From the NCBI GenBank assembly GCA_937995345.1, contig CALKKS010000015.1, positions 76,167-140,166 of the forward strand: a stretch of DNA of 64,000 bases, given 5' to 3'. The first letter of the stretch is position 1. Each line of letters begins with the position of its first letter. The translations under genes were made by a program, and so were the position numbers. The stretch comes from an uncultured Collinsella sp. (GTDB lineage Bacteria; Actinomycetota; Coriobacteriia; Coriobacteriales; Coriobacteriaceae). The notes under the pieces are model-generated. The model saw only the letters and a list, made by a program, of their open reading frames with translations, searched no databases and had not been told where the DNA came from. Positions 7,659 to 15,817 of the stretch are shown here, piece after piece.

Positions 7659-9518
7659 CTACTGGGCAAACTGGCTACGATAAAGCTCAGCATAGAAGCC
7701 GTCTGCCGCCAGCAGCTCGTCGTGTGTGCCCCGCTCGATAATCTGGCCGTCGCGCATGACCAGAATGCAGTCGGCGTTGCGAATCGTCGACAGGCGGTGC
7801 GCCACGACAAAGCTCGTACGACCGGCCATGAGCTCGTCGAACGCCGCCTGCACCTGCAGCTCGGTGCGGGTATCGATGCTCGAAGTCGCCTCGTCCAGCA
7901 GCAGAATCGCCGGGTCGGTGAGCATGACGCGCGCGATGCACAGCAGCTGCTTTTGGCCCTGGCTAAACGTGCCGCCGTCCTCGCCGATCACCGTGTCGTA
8001 GCCCTGGGGCAGCTGCACGATAAACTTATGCGCATGCGCGCGCTTGGCGGCCTCGATAATCTGCTCGCGCGTGGCGTCGGGGCAACCGTAGGCAATGTTC
8101 TGGGCCACCGTGCCCTCGAACAGCCAGGTGTCCTGCAGCACCATGCCAAAGGCGCGGCGCAGGCTCTCACGCGTGTAGTCGCGCGAGGAGTGCCCGTCGA
8201 CCACGATGCGCCCGGCATCGATATCGTAAAAGCGCAGCAGCAGATTGATGAGCGTCGTCTTGCCGCAGCCCGTGGGACCGACCAGGGCAAACCGCATGCC
8301 GGGTTTGGCATCGATGCAGATGTCCTGCAGCAGCTTACGGTCGGGCACATAGCTAAAGTCCACATGCTCAAACGAAACCTCGCCCTTCGGGGCAGTGAGC
8401 TCAATGGCATCCACAGCGTCGGGCTCCTGCTCGCGCGCATCGAGCAACGCGAACATGCGGCGCGCCGAGGCGTACGCGGTCTGGATTTGCGTGATGACGT
8501 TCGTGACCTCGTTGAACGGCTTAGTGTACTGGTTAGCGTAGGACAGGAAGATCTGCACGCCACCCACCGTAAGCGCCGCAGGCACGCCCGTAATCACGCC
8601 AACGCAACCGATCACGGCCACCACGGCGTAGATGATGTTGTTGATAAAGCGTGTGCCGGGGTTAGAGAGCGAACCCATAAACTGCGCGCGCTCACCCGCC
8701 GTGTAGAGCTCGGCGTTGAGGGCATCAAAGCACTGCTGCGCATTTGGGCCATAGGCAAACGCGTCCACGAGTTTTTGCTCGCCCACATACTCCTCAATAT
8801 GGCCGCCGAGCTGGCCCTGAATGCGCTGCTGGGCCGTAAAGCTCTTGTTGGAGAGCTTGGCGATGGCGCCGGCCGCAAAGATGGAAAGCGGCGTGACGAG
8901 CACCACCACAAGCGTCATGGTCAGGTTGATGGAGAGCATAAACGCAAGCGTGCCCACGATGGTGATAACGCCGGTAAAGAGCTGCGTGAAGCCCTGCAGC
9001 AGACCGTCGCCCACCTGATCGACGTCGTTGACCACGCGGCTCATAAGGTCGCCGTGGGCATGGCTGTCGATAAAGCTGAGCGGCATGCGGCTGAGCTTGT
9101 CGCTCGCCTCCACGCGCATATCGCGCACCGTTTCGTAGGACAGGCGGTTGACGCAGTAGCCCTGCAGCCACTGGAATGCCGCAGCATCCACCACGACGAG
9201 CGCGAGCTTGGTGACGAGCGGCAGCAGCGCGTCAAAGTCCACCCGCCCGGCGGCAACGATGAGGTCGATGCCCTCGCCGATAAGGATGGGCGTATAGAGT
9301 TGCAAGATCACCGAGATGGCGGCGCTCACAAACGACGCCACAAACGAAATGCGATGCGGACGCACGTAGCCCATCAGGCGACGGGTCACCGCGCCCACGG
9401 GATAGCGCTCGGGGTCGCCGGGCTGGCGCGGGCCATCGCCCAGATCGTTAAGGTTATCGTTGCCGGACACATTGGCCGTCATTGTGGCGACCGAGCCGGA
9501 AGAAGTATACGGGTTCAT
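7659..9518 (-). CDS. Heterodimeric ABC exporter subunit, consensus-site half
   Basis: 619-residue ABC transporter with an N-terminal six-helix export domain and a C-terminal ATPase. Walker A is GPTGCGKT, the signature is the variant FSQGQKQ and Walker B is ILLLDEATSS with the catalytic Glu intact. It follows the other half-transporter gene with no spacing (stop at 9519, start at 9518) and has a GGAGGG site inside the upstream gene's end. The pairing of one intact and one degenerate ATPase half is typical of heterodimeric exporters (TM287/288, LmrCD, BmrCD types) that move drugs, lipids or peptides. The substrate cannot be inferred. The N-terminal tail of about 45 residues is polar and Asn/Gly rich. 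Confidence 0.92.
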   Translation of the reverse strand: MNPYTSSGSVATMTANVSGNDNLNDLGDGPRQPGDPERYPVGAVTRRLMGYVRPHRISFVASFVSAAISVILQLYTPILIGEGIDLIVAAGRVDFDALLPLVTKLALVVVDAAAFQWLQGYCVNRLSYETVRDMRVEASDKLSRMPLSFIDSHAHGDLMSRVVNDVDQVGDGLLQGFTQLFTGVITIVGTLAFMLSINLTMTLVVVLVTPLSIFAAGAIAKLSNKSFTAQQRIQGQLGGHIEEYVGEQKLVDAFAYGPNAQQCFDALNAELYTAGERAQFMGSLSNPGTRFINNIIYAVVAVIGCVGVITGVPAALTVGGVQIFLSYANQYTKPFNEVTNVITQIQTAYASARRMFALLDAREQEPDAVDAIELTAPKGEVSFEHVDFSYVPDRKLLQDICIDAKPGMRFALVGPTGCGKTTLINLLLRFYDIDAGRIVVDGHSSRDYTRESLRRAFGMVLQDTWLFEGTVAQNIAYGCPDATREQIIEAAKRAHAHKFIVQLPQGYDTVIGEDGGTFSQGQKQLLCIARVMLTDPAILLLDEATSSIDTRTELQVQAAFDELMAGRTSFVVAHRLSTIRNADCILVMRDGQIIERGTHDELLAADGFYAELYRSQFAQ

Positions 9519-11369
9519 TTAGCAGCCCTCCTTTGCGCAGACGGACGTGGGAGCGGAGCCCGAAGCGGACGTCGCGCTCCCCTGCTGGCCCTCGAGCTCC
9601 TCGCGGCGAAGCTGCGACTGGCAGATCTCGCGGTAGAGCTGGCAGTTTGCGTACAGCTCGTCGTGCGCACCCAGGCCCGCGACCGAGCCGTGGTCGAGCA
9701 CGCAGATCATGTCGGCATCGCGCACAGTCGAGACGCGCTGGCTCACGATGACCGTGGTCAGCGGCAGCCCGCCCTCGGCGGCACCGCGCGCGCTGCGCTC
9801 GCGAATGGCGTGGCGAAGTGCTGCGTCGGTCTTAAAATCGAGTGCCGAGGCGGAGTCGTCCATAATCAGGATCTGCGGCGAACCGACCAGGGCGCGCGCG
9901 ATGGTCAGGCGCTGACGCTGACCGCCGCTGAAATTCTTGCCGCCCGCCTCGACCGGGGCATCCAAGCCCTGCGGCTTGTTGCGCACGAACTCGCTGGCCT
10001 GCGCCATATCGAGCGCCGCCCAAAGCTCCTCGTCGGTCGCCGACTCGTCACGCCAGGTTAGGTTGCTGCGGATCGTGCCGCTCACGAGCGACGCGCGCTG
10101 CGGAACAGTCGCGACCACATGGCGCAGCTGATCGAGCGGCCAGGCGCGCACGTCGGCACCCATTACGCCCACGCTGCCGACACCCGCATCGTACAAGCGC
10201 GGGATGAGCGAAACGAGCGTCGACTTACCGCTGCCCGTACCGCCGATGATGCCGAGCGTTTTGCCCAGCGGCAGCTCCAGGGTCACGTCATTGACGGCAT
10301 TGGCGGCGCCCGCGCCAAAGGAGAAGCTCGCATGGCTCAAGCTCAGCGCGGGAACCGGAACAGCGTTGCCCATCGCGCTCGGCTCGGGCAGCGCAACCGG
10401 CTGATTGCCCTCGTCGGTAATGCTCGGCTCGCAATTGAGCACCTCGTTGATGCGCGACGCACTGGCGCTCGCCTTGGTAAAGACCACGACCAGGTTGGCG
10501 ACATACACGATGGAGGTGAGGGTCTGCGTCATGTAGTTGACGAACGCCATGACCTGGCCTTGCGTAAGCTCGCCCACGTTGACCTGGATGCCGCCCACCC
10601 ACAGGATGGCGCACACGCCCAGGTTCATCACAAGAAACGTAACAGGGTTGAGAATCGACGAGAGCTTGCCCACCGCGATGGCAGTATTGGCCTGGTCATC
10701 GGCGGCCTGGGCAAAACGCTCACGCTCGTGGTCTTCGCGCACAAATGCACGGACCACGCGAGCGCCCGAAAGCCCCTCGCGACAGATAAGCGCGATGCGG
10801 TCGAGCTTTGCCTGCAGCTGTTTGTAGTACGGGATGCAGCGCGCCATGACAAACCAAAACACCAGGCCGATGGCGGGCGTGCAGATTAAAAAGATGATGC
10901 CAAGCTTAAGGTCGATGGCGAGGGCCGCGACCATGGAGCCCACCGCCAGGAAGGGCCAGCGGATAAGCATGCGCACGCCCAACGCCACGGCCAGCTGCAC
11001 CTGGTTGACGTCGTTGGTGATGCGCGTGATGAGCGACGGCGTGCCAAAGCGATCGAGCTCGGCATAGCTCAGCTTATTGATGTGCCCATAGAGCGCGCCG
11101 CGAATATCGGTGCCCATGCCCTGCGAGGTGAGCGCCGCCATCTTTTGGCAGACGAGCGTAAACGAGATGCCGATCACGGCCATGGCGGCGAGCACCATGC
11201 CGTAGTGGACGACGGCACCCACGTCGTGTGCGCCGATGCCTTTATCGATCATTTGAGCTATGACCAGTGGCGTAAGCAAGTCGAAGATCACTTCGATCAA
11301 CTTGCACGCAGGACCAATCACCATACACCGGCGATACTTGCCGCCAAAACGCCTGAGCAACTCAATCAT
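9519..11369 (-). CDS. Heterodimeric ABC exporter subunit, degenerate-site half
   Basis: 616-residue ABC half-exporter: six-helix transmembrane domain, then an ATPase with GGTGSGKST (Walker A) and FSGGQRQ (signature). Walker B reads ILIMDDSASALD, so the catalytic Glu is Asp, as in the non-hydrolysing site of heterodimeric exporters. The ATG at 11369 (MIELLRRFGG) is chosen over the in-frame TTG at 11402 because GGGAG lies upstream of it and the protein then begins at the usual place. It is the first gene of a two-gene unit. No regulator is adjacent. Confidence 0.92.
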   Translation of the reverse strand: MIELLRRFGGKYRRCMVIGPACKLIEVIFDLLTPLVIAQMIDKGIGAHDVGAVVHYGMVLAAMAVIGISFTLVCQKMAALTSQGMGTDIRGALYGHINKLSYAELDRFGTPSLITRITNDVNQVQLAVALGVRMLIRWPFLAVGSMVAALAIDLKLGIIFLICTPAIGLVFWFVMARCIPYYKQLQAKLDRIALICREGLSGARVVRAFVREDHERERFAQAADDQANTAIAVGKLSSILNPVTFLVMNLGVCAILWVGGIQVNVGELTQGQVMAFVNYMTQTLTSIVYVANLVVVFTKASASASRINEVLNCEPSITDEGNQPVALPEPSAMGNAVPVPALSLSHASFSFGAGAANAVNDVTLELPLGKTLGIIGGTGSGKSTLVSLIPRLYDAGVGSVGVMGADVRAWPLDQLRHVVATVPQRASLVSGTIRSNLTWRDESATDEELWAALDMAQASEFVRNKPQGLDAPVEAGGKNFSGGQRQRLTIARALVGSPQILIMDDSASALDFKTDAALRHAIRERSARGAAEGGLPLTTVIVSQRVSTVRDADMICVLDHGSVAGLGAHDELYANCQLYREICQSQLRREELEGQQGSATSASGSAPTSVCAKEGC

Positions 11370-11588
11370 AAAAAGGCGCTCCCTATCATCATCTCTATTC
11401 AATCTGATTCATGATAGTACGGAGAACCCTGGAGATGCGTTAGCAACTCGTTACAGATGTAAGGGCAACGGCCACTAGCGCCCAAGGCACGTAGCAGCCG
11501 ATGTTTTGGCAACGCCAGCGAGTTCCACTAAGCGCGGGATTGAATTGTTCAGATAAACGCGCCTTTACGGGTGATTTTTGGACGACGG

Positions 11589-11683
11589 GGCCCGGCCGGC
11601 GACGAGGTATTTGGTAGTCGAGCGATCCCGCAGGAGCAGCCGAGAACCAGCGAGACACCAAATACCTCGTCGCCGGCCGGGCC
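11589..11683 (-). repeat. Nested palindrome element D (possible relative of A/B)
   Basis: 27-nt perfect inverted repeat (11589-11615 with 11657-11683) enclosing a 41-nt interior. On the minus strand the interior contains CTGCTC followed by CTGCGGGATCGCTCGA, which resembles the two conserved single-stranded blocks of elements A and B with the middle hairpin missing. It lies just beyond the SRP RNA terminator. The preceding 11370-11588 shows no gene. Confidence 0.55.
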
Positions 11684-11700
11684 ATGTCGCGGCACCAAAA

Positions 11701-11820
11701 AGCGCCCGTGCGCTCGATGGATTCGGATGCCCGACAGAGGCTCCTTATGGCTGCTTCCTTCCGGACCTGACCAGATTCGGAACATGTCGTCATCCGAACC
11801 CATCGAACGCGCTAGGCGCT
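11701..11820 (-). ncRNA. ffs: Small bacterial SRP RNA (4.5S)
   Basis: RNA component of the signal recognition particle, which with Ffh targets nascent membrane proteins. The minus strand carries the invariant apical domain: GGTCAGGTCCGGAAGG, then AAGCAGCC, in the SRP helix 8 tetraloop context. Flanking arms 11711-11729 and 11790-11810 pair to form the long rod. The 5' AGCGCC pairs with GGGCGCT just before a T-run at 11695-11700, which sets the ends. A minus-strand TAAGAT at 11827-11832 is a plausible -10 box. About 120 nt, without the Alu domain. Confidence 0.93.
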
Positions 11821-11856
11821 CGATATATCTTACCCGCTCCCGCCCGATGGGGCAAG

Positions 11857-12236
11857 GTAGCTAATTTGGGACGAGGCTTTTTTGACTACTCGGGCAATCG
11901 GATCGGCAAGTAGTCAAAATCGCCCCGTTCCAAAAAGACTGGTCTGACGCTGTGCCACGAAAGTGGCCTATCTACTACGTTTGGACCGTAGGGGTCAACC
12001 ATAGCCGGCTTTTTCGAAAATCGGCAAGCTCTCTACCTGCGGTTTCATTTTTGCAAATTCCGAGATGGTCGAGGGTGGCCGGTTAAACGTAGTAGATGGC
12101 CGCATTTCGTGGCGGACGGTCCGACCCAAGGCACAAGGCGGCCAGCCTCGGATGACCATTCACGAAGTTGCGGTGGAATACGGACTGAATTGGCACCTTA
12201 AAGGCAAAAACACTCCGTATTTCACCGCAACTTATC
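11857..12236 (+). repeat. Composite palindromic repeat, copy 1
   Basis: Three palindromic units in a row fill the gap between the SRP RNA and the TadA fusion gene. First is GCTAATTTGGGACGAGGC with a complementary GCCCCGTTCC arm. Second is CCTATCTACTACGTTT paired with AAACGTAGTAGATGG around an about 100-nt conserved core. Third is GTTGCGGTGGAATA paired with TATTTCACCGCAAC. The same three units occur in reverse order and orientation at 39078-39407. Short open frames inside show no protein signature. Confidence 0.75.
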
Positions 12237-12249
12237 GAGGGGATGGGTT

Positions 12250-14031
12250 TTAGAGGCGGGCGAGGTCGTAGGCTTGGGCGGCTGCTTCACCGGCGCAGAT
12301 GAGGTTGGTTGTGGCCTCTTGCACACCGAGCGCCTGGTCGAGGGGCATAGGCTTACGACAAATCGGCAGCACCAGGTCGATGCCCCGCTCGTACACCGCA
12401 TCCAGGTTGTCGGCACGACCACCTACGACGGCAACAACCGGCTTGCCATAGCGCTTGGCACGGCGGGCCACACCCACCGGCGCCTTGCCGGCGGCGGATT
12501 GCTCGTCCATATTGCCCTCGCCCGTTATGACCAGGTCGACATCGCGCACGTGCTCGTCAAACCCAATCAGATCAAGCACCGTCTCCACGCCCGAGCGTAG
12601 CTCTGCACCGAGCGCTAGCAGCGCGGCGCCCAGACCACCGGCGGCACCGGCACCGGGCACACCGAGCACCGAGCCAAATGTCCGTGCACCCTCGGATGTG
12701 CGCAACAACCCCTGGGCTCGAGCTCCGGCAATCGCAGCATCGAGCAGGCGTCCGTAGCCGACCATCCAGCTGTCGTACCCGCGCAGCGCTTCGATATCGT
12801 CTGTCGGCAGGCCCTTTTGCCCGCCAAACACCACAAGTGCCCCGCGACGCCCCACGAGCGGATTCTCGACATCGGACAGCACGACGATGCGTGCGCCGCC
12901 CAAAGCCTGCAGCGCTGGCGCCAAATCAACGCTCGCCACCTGCTCAAGGCCCGCAAGCCCCGGCGCGACATCGCAGCCCTGATCATCGACCACACGCGCG
13001 CCCAGCGCCTGCAACATGCCGGCGCCACCGTCGTTGGTGGCGCTGCCGCCCAAGCCAATATAGATAGTCTTTGCCCCGGCACGAACCGCACGGAGCATCA
13101 GCTCGCCCACGCCATAGGTCGAAGCCGCAAGCGCCGCCGATTCCGTGCAAGGTGAGTACCCGATGCCTGCGGCTTCGGCCATCTCAATGACAGCCGACTC
13201 GTGCTCGCCGTCCACCAGCATCCGGGCAGACACGCGGTCGTCCAAGGGGCCTGCAACTTCACATGCCACGACCTCACCGCCGCACGCGGCAACGGCATCG
13301 AGCGTTCCCTCACCACCATCTGCCAGCGGCAATGCGCGCACCTCGGCATCGGGCCACACACGGCGCACGCCTTCGACAACGGCCTCCTCCGCCTGCGCAC
13401 TCGAAACGCTGCCCTTAAAGGAATCGATCGCCAACAGCACACGGCGGGGCCGGCGACACGCGGCACCAAAATCGACCGCCTCAACGGCAATATCTTCGGC
13501 ACACGCGAGCGCCTCAGCATGAGCGGCATGCGCCTCAAGATCGGCCCCACAACCGCAGCCAGCACCATCGGTGCCACGCAGCCCACTAAAATAGCTGCTC
13601 AACACCTCACGACACTCATCTGCCAGCACGCCGGCGGTCACATTAAACCGATGATTCAGGCGCGAGTCGGCATTCAAATCGTATAGGGATCCCAACGCGC
13701 CCGCCTTGGCGTCGGTTGCGCCGTACACGCAGCGCCCCACGCGCGCGTTAACCATAAGCCCCGCGCACATGCAGCAGGGCTCGAGCGTCACGTAGACCGT
13801 ACAATCGAAAAGGCGCCAGCGACCGAGCGACTGCGCGGCGGCGCATAGGGCCGCAAACTCGGCATGCGCCGAAGGGTCTTGGTCGAGCTCGCGGCGATTA
13901 TGCGCCCGCGCGACGATCTCACCCGCGCGCACTACCACGGCACCGATCGGCACCTCGCCCACCGCCGCCGCGGCACGCGCCTCCGCGAGCGCCTCGCGCA
14001 TGAACTTCTCATCGATTCCGGTGCTCGTCAT
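12250..14031 (-). CDS. tRNA adenosine deaminase (TadA) fused to glycerate kinase
   Basis: 593-residue bifunctional fusion. Residues 1-155 are a TadA-type deaminase that makes inosine-34 in tRNA-Arg. They contain H56-A-E58 (Zn ligand and proton shuttle) and the PCCMC motif with Zn ligands at Cys86 and Cys89. After an alanine/cysteine-rich linker, residues about 195-593 form a GlxK-type glycerate kinase that phosphorylates D-glycerate: the DSFKGSVSS start, LPLADGGEGT and GLGGSATNDGG are clear. The ATG at 14031 has GGGGAGG before it. No frameshift or internal start with a good ribosome site was seen between domains. tRNA-Ser lies directly upstream on the other strand. Either activity could have been lost, but all key residues visible are intact. 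Confidence 0.9.
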   Translation of the reverse strand: MTSTGIDEKFMREALAEARAAAAVGEVPIGAVVVRAGEIVARAHNRRELDQDPSAHAEFAALCAAAQSLGRWRLFDCTVYVTLEPCCMCAGLMVNARVGRCVYGATDAKAGALGSLYDLNADSRLNHRFNVTAGVLADECREVLSSYFSGLRGTDGAGCGCGADLEAHAAHAEALACAEDIAVEAVDFGAACRRPRRVLLAIDSFKGSVSSAQAEEAVVEGVRRVWPDAEVRALPLADGGEGTLDAVAACGGEVVACEVAGPLDDRVSARMLVDGEHESAVIEMAEAAGIGYSPCTESAALAASTYGVGELMLRAVRAGAKTIYIGLGGSATNDGGAGMLQALGARVVDDQGCDVAPGLAGLEQVASVDLAPALQALGGARIVVLSDVENPLVGRRGALVVFGGQKGLPTDDIEALRGYDSWMVGYGRLLDAAIAGARAQGLLRTSEGARTFGSVLGVPGAGAAGGLGAALLALGAELRSGVETVLDLIGFDEHVRDVDLVITGEGNMDEQSAAGKAPVGVARRAKRYGKPVVAVVGGRADNLDAVYERGIDLVLPICRKPMPLDQALGVQEATTNLICAGEAAAQAYDLARL

Positions 14032-14082
14032 CGTTCGCCTCCCCTGTTGCAAATCCAAAACGATGCTATCATTACGACACAC

Positions 14083-14172
14083 GGAGAGATGGCAGAGCGG
14101 TTGAATGCGGCGGTCTTGAAAACCGTTGAGCGCGAGAGCGTTCCGGGGGTTCGAATCCCCCTCTCTCCGCCA
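14083..14172 (+). tRNA. tRNA-Ser(UGA)
   Basis: 90-nt cloverleaf including an encoded CCA. Acceptor GGAGAGA pairs with TCTCTCC; the anticodon loop is CTTGAAA, giving anticodon TGA; the long variable arm TTGAGCGCGAGAGCGTT is as expected for serine; the T-loop is GGTTCGAATCC. A TATCAT box at 14067-14072 is a plausible -10. Confidence 0.97.
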
Positions 14173-14175
14173 CTC

Positions 14176-14760
14176 TTAGTGACCCACCGGCGTCATGGTC
14201 CGCTCGAACAGCGCATCGACCACGTCGGCGATTTCGGATCGGCGCTCTAGTACGTGGCCCGATTCCCACCACATGGTAAAGAGCCGAATAATGCCGCCGG
14301 CGACAAACTCAGACGTTGTCTCGAGCGATACGGGCGCGAGCGCGTCCTCGTCAAGCGCGCTCATCACGCGCCCGCGTATGGAGCGCGCGATGCGGTCGCA
14401 AATCATGCTGGTCAGCATACCCGACATACTGCTCGCCAAAATGTTATCCATGAGCTGCTCATGTGCCAGAACCAGATCCATGGCATCGGCGAACACTTCG
14501 TGGCGAAGCGCGCGCACGTCCTCGGCGCCCTCCGCGCCATCCGCATCGGCCCGCTTTTGCGGCAGGCCCGACATGAGCTCGTCGATATAGAAAGCAAAGT
14601 AATCGTTTTTGTCGCGGAAGTGCTTGTAGAACGTCGTCCGACGAATCATAGCGCGGTCGCACAGCATGGCAACCGTCACGTCCTCAAACCGATGCTCTTC
14701 GAGCAGCTCAGTAAAGGCCTCGAACAGGGCCCGATAGGTTTTCTTGATACGAAGGTCCAT
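14176..14760 (-). CDS. TetR-family transcriptional regulator
   Basis: 194-residue regulator with an N-terminal TetR helix-turn-helix: FEDVTVAMLCDRAMIRRTTFY then KHFRDKNDYF. The KKTYRALFEAFTELLEEH helix before it, and the short ligand domain, place it in the group of TetR proteins that resemble DhaS/YfiR-type regulators of stress or efflux. ATG 14760 is preceded by AGGAGG at good spacing; the longer frame upstream has none. It ends 4 nt after the tRNA-Ser CCA on the opposite strand. LemA starts divergently 212 nt away and could be its target, but no clear palindrome was found. Confidence 0.86.
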   Translation of the reverse strand: MDLRIKKTYRALFEAFTELLEEHRFEDVTVAMLCDRAMIRRTTFYKHFRDKNDYFAFYIDELMSGLPQKRADADGAEGAEDVRALRHEVFADAMDLVLAHEQLMDNILASSMSGMLTSMICDRIARSIRGRVMSALDEDALAPVSLETTSEFVAGGIIRLFTMWWESGHVLERRSEIADVVDALFERTMTPVGH

Positions 14761-14972
14761 ACGTATCGCCCTCCTCAAGGAAAAGACAGCGCTCACTAAT
14801 CTGTCGCATATCTTACACCTGTATCGCCCGCCCCCTGGCAATTGGCCTCACCTTGGTGGAAACATAACGCTTACCGGAAAGTTCGGTATCGCCAAAGGTT
14901 GCGGGTATACTAGTAGCGTTACACCAACGGCAGCCGGCGGAAGACGCCGCGGCCATTCGAAACGGAGACACC

Positions 14973-15524
14973 ATGATTCCCGTCATCATCGGTATCGTTG
15001 TTGTCGTTGTGATTGTCTGCGCCATCGCCGGCATCTACAACAACATGGTCACCAAGCGCAATCGCATTGATAACGCCTGGCAGAACATCGACACGCAGCT
15101 GCAGCGCCGCAACGACCTGATCCCTAACCTAGTCGAGACCGTCAAGGGCTACGCCAAACACGAACAGGACACACTTGCCGCTGTGGTCAACGCGCGCAAC
15201 GCCGCCGTGAGCGCTACCACGCCCGAAGCCAAGATGGAAGCCGACAACGTGCTGACCGGCGCCCTGCGCCAGCTCTTCGCCGTGGCCGAGGCTTACCCCG
15301 ATCTTAAGGCGAACACCAACTTTACGCAGCTCCAAGCCACGCTCGAAGACACCGAGAACAAGGTGAGCTACGCGCGCCAGAGCTACAACGACTGCGTGCT
15401 TAGCTACAACAACGCCATCCAGACCTTCCCGGCCGTCATCTTTGCCGGCATCTTCCAGTTTAAGGAGCGCCAGGGCTTCGAGGCCGTCGAGGCCGCCCGC
15501 CAGGCACCGACCGTCAAGTTCTAG
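14973..15524 (+). CDS. LemA family protein
   Basis: 183-residue LemA-type membrane protein. One N-terminal transmembrane helix (residues 1-22, very Val/Ile rich) precedes the conserved NRIDNAWQNIDTQLQRRNDL and LVETVKGYAKHE region and a long helical bundle. The family is widespread and its biochemical role is unknown; some members affect envelope or TPM-domain protease pathways. GGAGACACC precedes ATG 14973 and a TATACT -10 lies at 14906-14911. The usual neighbour (a TPM-domain or M48 protease) is absent, so it is a monocistronic unit with a strong terminator. Confidence 0.93.
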   Translation: MIPVIIGIVVVVVIVCAIAGIYNNMVTKRNRIDNAWQNIDTQLQRRNDLIPNLVETVKGYAKHEQDTLAAVVNARNAAVSATTPEAKMEADNVLTGALRQLFAVAEAYPDLKANTNFTQLQATLEDTENKVSYARQSYNDCVLSYNNAIQTFPAVIFAGIFQFKERQGFEAVEAARQAPTVKF

Positions 15525-15560
15525 TAGACACGGCCGAGCTTCCGCCAGCACATTGATTCT

Positions 15561-15596
15561 TGGGGTCCAGGGCAATCGCCCTGGACCCCTTCTTTA
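15561..15596 (+). terminator. lemA terminator
   Basis: Stem GGGGTCCAGGGC/GCCCTGGACCCC with a TTCTTT tail, 37 nt after the LemA stop. A second GC hairpin, GCGCGGCC-GAAA-GGCCGCGC, follows at 15603-15622. Confidence 0.9.
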
Positions 15597-15676
15597 TAAA
15601 AAGCGCGGCCGAAAGGCCGCGCACCATCTTTAATTCAGATTAATATTTGCCCGTACGGCGATATCGAGGTAACGCA

Positions 15677-15801
15677 GGCCCGAGGGCGGCCTTCCTTTCC
15701 GGCGCACTCCGCAGGACGAAAGAACCCCCGCCGCACATAGTGCGCAGCGGGGGTTCTTTCATGTCCGAGGACGCGCCGAAAAGGAAGGCCGCCCTCGGGC
15801 C
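15677..15801 (-). repeat. Nested palindrome element C (possible relative of A/B)
   Basis: Outer arms 15677-15705 and 15773-15801 (about 29 bp, one change) enclose a second hairpin of about 14 bp. On the minus strand the single mismatch is a U-G wobble, while on the plus strand it is C-A, suggesting the RNA is read from the minus strand. The interior shares CTCGGACA and a CGT...GCGGA block with copy A. It lies 17 nt after the IlvE stop codon in the same orientation. Confidence 0.55.
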
Positions 15802-15817
15802 GGACAGCTAAGACAGC

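Noticed and set aside
12065..12253. 62-codon open frame in the repeat block
   Set aside because: It lies wholly inside composite repeat copy 1, lacks a ribosome site and has no equivalent in copy 2.
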